Shown here one piece after another: positions 59,154 to 64,000 of a stretch of DNA of 64,000 bases. Source of the stretch: Bradyrhizobium tropiciagri. GTDB taxonomy: Bacteria; Pseudomonadota; Alphaproteobacteria; Rhizobiales; Xanthobacteraceae. The stretch is from contig NZ_LFLZ01000004.1 of NCBI RefSeq assembly GCF_001189845.1, forward strand, positions 1-64,000, written 5' to 3'. Numbering within the stretch: position 1 is the first letter of the stretch; every line of letters starts with the position of its first letter. The position numbers were made by a program, and so were the translations under genes. Below the pieces are notes generated by a model. It was not told the origin of the DNA. It saw only the letters and a program-made list of their open reading frames with translations, and searched no databases.

Positions 59154-59369
59154 ATGCGCAAGGTCGCCATTTTGAGTGCCGCAGCATTTTTACTGTCCGG
59201 TTGCTGGAACGACCCGGAGGTCACCGGATCGACCAACAGCTGCGCGGCCAATCTCTATAGTCAGTACAATCCCAAGGTCATGGATCAGTGCGTCAACACC
59301 TGCATCAAGTGTGACCATGGCAACGTCACGACCTGTACGACATCCTGTACGCTGAGGGGCGCGCGGTAA
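59154..59369 (+). CDS. Small cysteine-rich lipoprotein
   Basis: 71 residues. Lipobox L-S-G-C at residues 14-17 after MRKVAILSAAAFL. The mature part has seven more cysteines, several as C-x2-C or spaced pairs (CAAN; CVNTCIKC; CTTSC), suggesting disulfides or metal binding at the membrane. ATG 59154 follows GGCAGGAGG. No family recognised. Confidence 0.65.
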   Translation: MRKVAILSAAAFLLSGCWNDPEVTGSTNSCAANLYSQYNPKVMDQCVNTCIKCDHGNVTTCTTSCTLRGAR

Positions 59370-59498
59370 CCGGCCTGAGCATGTGCCGCCGCGAACGGGG
59401 CCTCGAGCCATCACGGCAACGGGCCGCCTTGCGCGGCGCGAGGAAGGCCTTTATCGCGTCTCGGCAGCGGCGCCGTTGCCGCGCCGGAAACCGAGAGC

Positions 59499-60428
59499 GT
59501 GGAACAGAGCGCGGTGAGCGGGCCTTCCTATGTCGCGGTCGATTGGGGCACCAGCAGCTTCCGGCTCTGGCTGATGAACGCCGGCGGCCAGGTGTTCGGC
59601 GAACGTCGCAGCGACGAGGGCATGACGGCGGCCGCCAGGACCGGCTTTGCCTCCGTGCTGCAATCGCATCTCGACGCGCTGGGTGCGGCGGCCAATCTGC
59701 CAGTGATCATTTGCGGCATGGCCGGTGCGCGGCAGGGTTGGGTCGAGGCCGGCTATATCGACACGCCGGCGCATCTCTCCGACGTCCTCAAGGGCGCCGC
59801 CATGGTCGGCGGGCAGGCGCGGGACATTCGCATCCTGCCGGGGATTGCACAGCGCAAGGCCGCGGCTCCCGATGTGATGCGCGGCGAGGAAACCCAGTTG
59901 CTCGGCGCGCTCGGCCTGGACGTGTCGGGCGAGGCGCTCGTTTGCCTGCCAGGAACGCATTCCAAATGGGTGCACCTGCGCGGCGGCACAGTCGAACGCT
60001 TTGCGACCTTCATGACCGGCGAATTGTTCAGCGCGGTCGCGCGCGACACCATCCTGTCACACGCCATCGCGGGCGCGGATGAGGCTGTCGATGCCGATGC
60101 GTTTTGCTCGGCCGTCATGGAGGCGTTCGCTGCGCCAGCGTTATCGGCCAACCTGCTGTTTCGGGTGCGATCGCGGCAATTGCTGTTCGGCGGCAGCGCG
60201 CAGGCCGCGCGCGAGACGATCTCGGGCACGTTGATCGGCGCCGAACTGGCGGCCGGCCTTGCGGAGCGGGAGCAGGCAACGCCGGTGACGCTGATCGCGT
60301 CGGGCCGCCTGCAACGGCTCTATCGGATCGCGCTGCAACGCCTTTCGATTCCGCTCAACGTCATGGATGCCGAGGAGGCGGTTCGCCGTGGCCTCGCCGG
60401 CGCAGCGGCGGCGATCTGGGAGAATTGA
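59499..60428 (+). CDS. dgoK: 2-dehydro-3-deoxygalactonokinase
   Basis: 309 residues. N-terminal YVAVDWGTSSFRLWLMNAGG is the sugar-kinase phosphate loop. IICGMAGARQGWVEAGYIDTPA, ALVCLPGTHSKWVHLRGG and RFATFMTGELFSAV are typical of DgoK, which phosphorylates 2-keto-3-deoxygalactonate. GTG 59499 is the likely start (GTG 59514 alternative). Directly upstream of dgoA in one operon, supporting the assignment. Confidence 0.93.
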   Translation: MEQSAVSGPSYVAVDWGTSSFRLWLMNAGGQVFGERRSDEGMTAAARTGFASVLQSHLDALGAAANLPVIICGMAGARQGWVEAGYIDTPAHLSDVLKGAAMVGGQARDIRILPGIAQRKAAAPDVMRGEETQLLGALGLDVSGEALVCLPGTHSKWVHLRGGTVERFATFMTGELFSAVARDTILSHAIAGADEAVDADAFCSAVMEAFAAPALSANLLFRVRSRQLLFGGSAQAARETISGTLIGAELAAGLAEREQATPVTLIASGRLQRLYRIALQRLSIPLNVMDAEEAVRRGLAGAAAAIWEN

Positions 60429-60439
60429 GGGATCAACGC

Positions 60440-61075
60440 ATGAGCATTCCGTTTCCGCCGATGAAGCGTCCGCTGGTCGCGATCCTGCGCGGCATCAAGC
60501 CGGACGAGGCCCTGGGCATCGTCAGTGCGCTCATCGAGGCTGGTATGACCGCGATCGAGATTCCGCTGAACTCGCCCGAGCCGTTCCGTTCGATCGAGAT
60601 CGCGGTGAAGCGGGCGCCTGCCGATGTCCTGATCGGCGCCGGCACGGTGCTGTCAGCCGTTGACGTCGATCGTCTCCACGACGCCGGCGGGCGCCTCATG
60701 GTGTCGCCGAACGTCGATGTCGACGTGCTGAAGCGGGCCCGGGACTACGCGATGGTCACGATGCCTGGCGTGTTCTCGCCGACGGAAGCGCTGCTTGCCG
60801 CGCGTGCCGGTGCCTCGAGCCTGAAGTTCTTTCCGGCGAGCGTGCTCGGTGCCTCCGGCATCTCGGCGATCCGCGCCGTGCTGCCGGCGGATGCGATGAT
60901 CGCCGCCGTCGGCGGCGTCTCGGACCAGAATTTCGCGGAATATGTGAAGGCCGGCATTCGTGCCTTCGGTCTCGGCAGCAGCCTCTACAAGCCGGGCATG
61001 ACGGCGGAGGATGTTGCGGTCCGTGCGAAGATGACGATCGAGGCGTATGACAGGGCCGTGCAGGGCGCGAGCTAA
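60440..61075 (+). CDS. dgoA: 2-dehydro-3-deoxy-6-phosphogalactonate aldolase
   Basis: A 211-residue class I aldolase of the KDPG/KDPGal family cleaving KDPGal to pyruvate and glyceraldehyde 3-phosphate. Key residues: Glu in MTAIEIPLNSPEP (about 38), GAGTVLSAVDVDRL (about 68), and the Schiff-base Lys in ASSLKFFPASVLG (about 127). The pairing with dgoK points to KDPGal rather than KDPG. The galactonate dehydratase and transporter are not in the window. Starts 11 bp after dgoK. Confidence 0.93.
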   Translation: MSIPFPPMKRPLVAILRGIKPDEALGIVSALIEAGMTAIEIPLNSPEPFRSIEIAVKRAPADVLIGAGTVLSAVDVDRLHDAGGRLMVSPNVDVDVLKRARDYAMVTMPGVFSPTEALLAARAGASSLKFFPASVLGASGISAIRAVLPADAMIAAVGGVSDQNFAEYVKAGIRAFGLGSSLYKPGMTAEDVAVRAKMTIEAYDRAVQGAS

Positions 61076-61092
61076 GCCCGGTCCGTAACGGA

Positions 61093-61398
61093 CTAATCGT
61101 CGCGCCTGCCGCCGTCGATCACCCTGAACAGCGGCGCCGCCTCGCGAGGGCTCTCGAGCAGCTCGTCGACCATGGCGATCGCAGCCGCGACGTATTTCTC
61201 GGTCGCGGCGTCCAGTGGCCGCTCGGCTTCGTCTGACAGCGCGAGCTTGGCGCCCTCGAGCAGTTTGCGGGTGCGGACGGCGGATTCGTCGCCGGCGGTG
61301 AGGGCGGCGCGGGCGATCGATCGCAGCACGAACAGCTCGCCCTCCAGCCGCAGCAGGCGGTCGTTCAGCTTGCTCAGCACAGTATTCAGGTTCCGCAT
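61093..61398 (-). CDS. Helical hypothetical protein
   Basis: 101 residues: MRNLNTVLSKLNDRLLRLEGELFVLRSIARAALTAGDE followed by KLLEGAKLALSDEAERPLDAATEKYVAAAIAMVDELLESP. Mainly helical with no hydrophobic TM segment, so cytosolic. Convergent with dgoA. Family not recognised; similar proteins may be rhizobial. Confidence 0.6.
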   Translation of the reverse strand: MRNLNTVLSKLNDRLLRLEGELFVLRSIARAALTAGDESAVRTRKLLEGAKLALSDEAERPLDAATEKYVAAAIAMVDELLESPREAAPLFRVIDGGRRDD

Positions 61399-61635
61399 GA
61401 CGTCCTCTCCGGGCGTTGGACCTGTCTTCCATACACGGTCATTCCTGACGAAATTCTTGTGCCGGCCACCACCATTTGGTTCGTTGAACGATATCTGCGG
61501 CCCGGGCAGGCGCTGTCCGCCGGCGGAGCCATTGGTGGATCATCGCGGATAGCCCTAGTAGAGTGACTGCTGTCCGCCGCTCCGGCCGGACGCCAGGGGC
61601 GCCCCATTTCATTCAATCACGACGAAGGAACGCAT

Positions 61636-62049
61636 ATGAGGATTGCCGTCGAAACCATCGTTGCCGCGCCGATCGCGGATGTCTGGCGCGCCTACACCAC
61701 ACCCGACGACATCAAGCAATGGAATGCGGCCTCCGACGATTGGCACACCACCGCTGCGACCGTGGACCTGCGCGCCGGTGGCGCCTTCTCGTCGCGGATG
61801 GAGGCCAAGGACGGCAGCATGGGATTCGATTTCGCCGGCACCTACACCAGGGTCGAGGCACCGCGGCTGCTTGAATATTCGTTCGGCGATCGCACCGCGC
61901 AGGTTGCATTCACGCCCGAGGCCGGCGGCGTCAAGCTACAGGTCAGCTTCGACAGCGAGGATACCCATTCGGTCGAGCAGCAGCGCGGCGGATGGCAGGC
62001 GATCCTGGATAATTTCAAGCGCTACGTCGAGACAAAGCGAGCGTCCTGA
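61636..62049 (+). CDS. SRPBCC/AHSA1-like protein
   Basis: A 137-residue START-like fold: MRIAVETIVAAPIADVWRAYTTPDDIKQWNAASDDWHTT at the start, FAGTYTRVEAPRLLEYSFGD in the middle and QQRGGWQAILDNFKRYVE at the C-terminal helix. AHSA1-type domains bind hydrophobic ligands or assist Hsp90-like proteins; no precise role is known for this bacterial group. ATG 61636 after GAAGGAACG. Confidence 0.85.
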   Translation: MRIAVETIVAAPIADVWRAYTTPDDIKQWNAASDDWHTTAATVDLRAGGAFSSRMEAKDGSMGFDFAGTYTRVEAPRLLEYSFGDRTAQVAFTPEAGGVKLQVSFDSEDTHSVEQQRGGWQAILDNFKRYVETKRAS

Positions 62050-62238
62050 TCCGGCGACTGCAGGCGATGTGATCGATGGCGCAAAGGTGCGGGCTGCGAC
62101 CAGGCGGAAGCGGATCGACCAGATGATCGCAGAATTGAGGGCAGGCGGGATTTGCATGGGAATGGCACATCGGCCGAGCAAGCGGGCGAGGTGAGAGCGC
62201 TCTCGGCGCGATCGCGATGGTGGTCAGGAGCAAATGCG

Positions 62239-62451
62239 ATGCGCTTTGTCTTGGCACTTGGTCTGTTGGTCATGCTGTGCGCGTCCGCGGACGCCGCACC
62301 ACGGCATCACCCTCATGCACGGCAACCCGCAACCGTTCGCGCGCCCGCGGATGCGACGCCACCGGCGCGCTTTGCTGTTCCTGGCTGGAGTGACGAAGCG
62401 ACCCGCCAATGGCTCGACCGCGCGTCGGAGAATGCCGGCCGCGGCGGATAG
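62239..62451 (+). CDS. Small exported hypothetical protein
   Basis: 70 residues with signal peptide (MRFVLALGLLVMLCASADA) then A-P-R-H-H-P-H-A-R-Q-P and a tail W-S-D-E-A-T-R-Q-W-L-D-R-A-S. His-rich stretch after the cleavage site may bind metal. ATG 62239 after CAGGAGC. Function unknown. Confidence 0.55.
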   Translation: MRFVLALGLLVMLCASADAAPRHHPHARQPATVRAPADATPPARFAVPGWSDEATRQWLDRASENAGRGG

Positions 62452-62473
62452 TTCGATAGCCCGCGGCGCAAAT

Positions 62474-62770
62474 TCAATCGTCGCCGTCGTCTTCAGTTCC
62501 GCGCGAGCTCGATGCCGAGCGGCCGCCATATCGCCGCGGGGCGGCGGTGGCCTGTCTCGTGCTCACGCCCTCGCTTTCGCGCAGTTCCTTCCGTATGCGC
62601 CGTGCGGTGCGCATCGCGCGCTTGATGTTTGCATCGTACGAGTCCTCGTCGAAGAACAGGACGATCTCGCAGCTTGGACATTGACGCGAGTAGCCGTTCT
62701 GCAGCCGCTTGGCGCGATCGCGAAAGACGTTCTTGCAGCGTGTGCAACGGATCTGGACGGAATCTTCCAT
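62474..62770 (-). CDS. Small zinc-ribbon protein
   Basis: 98 residues: MEDSVQIRCTRCKNVFRDRAKRLQNGYSRQCPSCEIVLFFDEDSYDANIKRAMRTARRIRK. Two C-x2-C knuckles (CTRC, CPSC) about 19 residues apart suggest a zinc ribbon, then a basic helix and a disordered Arg/Ser tail. A nucleic-acid-binding or chaperone-adaptor role is conceivable but not demonstrated. ATG 62770 begins the conserved part. Confidence 0.7.
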   Translation of the reverse strand: MEDSVQIRCTRCKNVFRDRAKRLQNGYSRQCPSCEIVLFFDEDSYDANIKRAMRTARRIRKELRESEGVSTRQATAAPRRYGGRSASSSRGTEDDGDD

Positions 62771-63009
62771 GACGGCCCTGACGTATCGGCGAACGGCGCA
62801 CGCGCTCACAATAGCTTTGCGAAGGCAATTCCGGATTAAGAAAAATCACGAGGCGAAGCGCGCCGCAAACCATCGCGGCAACCTGCAATGTCACGAACCG
62901 AATGCGTCGCGCAGCAGCAGGTGCTGCCGGAACTTTGTTCACGCACGGAGAACTACGGAAGTATTCGTGCGTTGAATGATAAGGAACAAGACGCGACTTC
63001 AGAGCAGAC
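62771..63009. other. Region without a convincing gene
   Basis: No supported gene. An open frame from ATG 62888 to 63079 covers the terminator at 63010-63056 and lacks a ribosome site, so it is rejected. Local GC is lower here than in flanking genes. Confidence 0.4.
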
Positions 63010-63056
63010 CGTGAACATCAAAAAGAAAAGGCCTCAGCGCGTGGGCCACGCCGAGG
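63010..63056 (-). terminator. Strong intrinsic terminator for leftward transcription
   Basis: On the minus strand a stem built from GGCCTCGGCGTGG / CCACGCGCTGAGGCC (one bulge) is followed by TTTTCTTTTT. This is the clearest intrinsic terminator in the window. It ends a transcript coming from the right, more than 230 bp downstream of the DUF992 gene. Confidence 0.7.
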
Positions 63057-63180
63057 CCAAGTTGACACTTTGGTCGTGAGGCACCGTCACCAGCGCCTCG
63101 ATGCTTAGCCTATCTTCGTTTCTCTGCAGCTAAATAGCCCATATGGGCCATGATGCCTGGCACAGAACGTGCAGACTTGG
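63057..63180 (-). ncRNA. Candidate small RNA or mini-peptide transcript
   Basis: About 125 bp between the hairpin at 63221-63255 and the terminator at 63010-63056, both read leftward. It includes a 13-codon mini-frame (M-A-H-M-G-Y-L-A-A-E-K-R-R) and the palindrome GCCCATATGGGC. There is no longer protein. A small RNA with its own terminator, or a short-peptide mRNA, are both possible; no family recognised. Confidence 0.35.
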
Positions 63181-63220
63181 AGCCGTCAGGATTTTGCATC
63201 ACCTTCCTGGGGCTAGGAGC

Positions 63221-63255
63221 AGCGCCGTCCGCCTATATTTCAAGCGGACGGCGCT
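63221..63255. terminator. 12-bp perfect hairpin after the DUF992 gene
   Basis: AGCGCCGTCCGC and GCGGACGGCGCT enclose an 11-base loop, 38 bp downstream of the DUF992 stop. No T-run follows on the minus strand, so it may stabilise or end that transcript. Confidence 0.5.
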
Positions 63256-63292
63256 GTGCATTTTGGCAGCCGGCACGCGGCTCAAGCCGCGA

Positions 63293-63748
63293 TCAGTGAT
63301 CCATCGGTCGAATCTCCAGGCTCTCGATTTTCACCGGCGGAATTGCCGGATCCTTGTCATCGAGCGGATGCAACGCGATCGTCGCATTCGTGCCGCCGGC
63401 GAGAACATTGTCGCCCGCGCCGCTGGCGTGCGCGTAACTGCCGGCGAGATCGTCGAGTCCGAGCCACGGCACCGGCGCCATCACCTTCCAGGTCAACGCG
63501 ACGTCCTGATCGCCGATGAAAACACCAAGATTGGGAATGGCTGCGACGTAGCGGCGATCCGGTGCGCTCTCGACGTGCAGCACGCAGTCGAGATTGGTCA
63601 CCGGGCCGAGGATGAAACCTGTATCGGGGCCGCCGCGGCATGCGAGCGTCCCGGCCTGTACCTGTTGTGCCTCGGCCGTCGTGATGGGCGCGGCGAGCGC
63701 TGCCACGCCGCAGATCGCACGCAGTACCCAATGACCCGTCGTACGCAT
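63293..63748 (-). CDS. Exported DUF992 protein
   Basis: 151 residues with signal peptide (HWVLRAICGVAALAAPITTAEA). The mature part shows AGTLACRGGPDTGFILGPVTNLDCVLHVES, DVALTWKVMAPVPWLGLDDLAGSYAHASGAGDNVLAGGTNATIALHPL, the usual DUF992 pattern with two conserved cysteines that may pair. A β-rich periplasmic protein of unknown function, common in Rhizobiales. ATG 63748 chosen; a TTG at 63760 is alternative. Confidence 0.85.
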   Translation of the reverse strand: MRTTGHWVLRAICGVAALAAPITTAEAQQVQAGTLACRGGPDTGFILGPVTNLDCVLHVESAPDRRYVAAIPNLGVFIGDQDVALTWKVMAPVPWLGLDDLAGSYAHASGAGDNVLAGGTNATIALHPLDDKDPAIPPVKIESLEIRPMDH

Positions 63749-64000
63749 GGTGCCGTACAACGCCGATGATGCGCAATCGCTCCACGATCCCCGCCGCGGC
63801 CTTCGCTTGTGGTTAAGAGAGTTTTAGAGCCGGGGTTGTGTTGCCGCCAACGGGAGGGCCTTTGCGGCGATCCGGCTGAGCTGGCGGACACATCCGCCAG
63901 GCAAAGTGCAGCCGACCACCACGCCGCAAAAATGCGCCGGCCACGACCACGCTGCTCGGTCTGAAAAAACTACGCCGCCGGGCTCGAAATGGATTGTCCC
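63749..64000. other. Window end without a supported gene
   Basis: About 250 bp upstream of the DUF992 gene. It should hold its promoter, but no clear hexamers were found and no frame is convincing. A gene cut by the window edge cannot be excluded. Confidence 0.35.

Noticed and set aside
62888..63079. 63-codon frame near the terminator
   Set aside because: No ribosome site, covers a strong terminator on the other strand, and composition is not protein-like.

Overview
The window looks like chromosome of a Bradyrhizobium-type alphaproteobacterium (Nitrobacteraceae). The evidence is high GC with strong third-position GC bias, the gene order pyrG–kdsA–eno–pdhAB–DUF5076–pdhC–lpdA, PdhB carrying its own lipoyl domain, several rhizobial small-protein families (DUF992, DUF6481, MXKDX) and the interspersed palindromic repeats typical of that genus. 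No tRNA, rRNA, CRISPR array, transposase or integrase was found.

Layout. 0-7.5 kb: a broken two-domain secreted protein, two solute-binding proteins without transporter partners, a small secreted protein, an Old Yellow Enzyme and a C-terminal processing protease. 7.6-17.3 kb, mostly minus strand: a Cache-PAS-GGDEF-EAL protein, moaC-trpC-trpD and ppiD, with tpiA divergent, then an XRE-cupin regulator and a GNAT acetyltransferase. 17.5-25.9 kb: secG, pyrG, a PmtA-like methyltransferase beside an OmpR-type two-component system, NIPSNAP, an exported PAAR protein, kdsA and an MFS carrier. 26-31.7 kb is accessory: a 1033-residue protein made of three propeller-like repeats, a broken membrane-protein gene, a queF remnant and an adenylate cyclase in lower-GC DNA. 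31.7-45.9 kb is housekeeping: queF, eno, ddl, ftsB-like, the pyruvate dehydrogenase operon, threonine synthase and a TctC-type binding protein. 46-64 kb is mixed: a lytic transglycosylase, a YadA-type autotransporter overlapping an exported partner gene, a LuxR regulator plus SMP-30 lactonase, a TRAP dctPQM operon, many small proteins, dgoK-dgoA and DUF992.

Three points deserve most attention. (1) The same 11-bp-period direct repeat of CATTGC lies upstream of the response-regulator gene and of the PmtA-like methyltransferase gene, which suggests one regulon. (2) An almost identical 41-bp nested hairpin sits inside two unrelated palindromic repeat families, so these repeats are modular. (3) A degraded copy of the queF 3' end lies on the far side of the low-GC cyclase segment from intact queF, like the scar of an old insertion or duplication.

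Six genes carry frame lesions: the DUF2380-like gene, moaC, the XRE-cupin gene, a membrane protein at 29.6 kb, a membrane protein at 46.0 kb and the lytic transglycosylase. Most would be repaired by restoring one base, so either recent decay or indel errors in the source sequence is possible; the sequence alone cannot tell. All functional calls are from reading translated sequence and motifs; no database search was possible.
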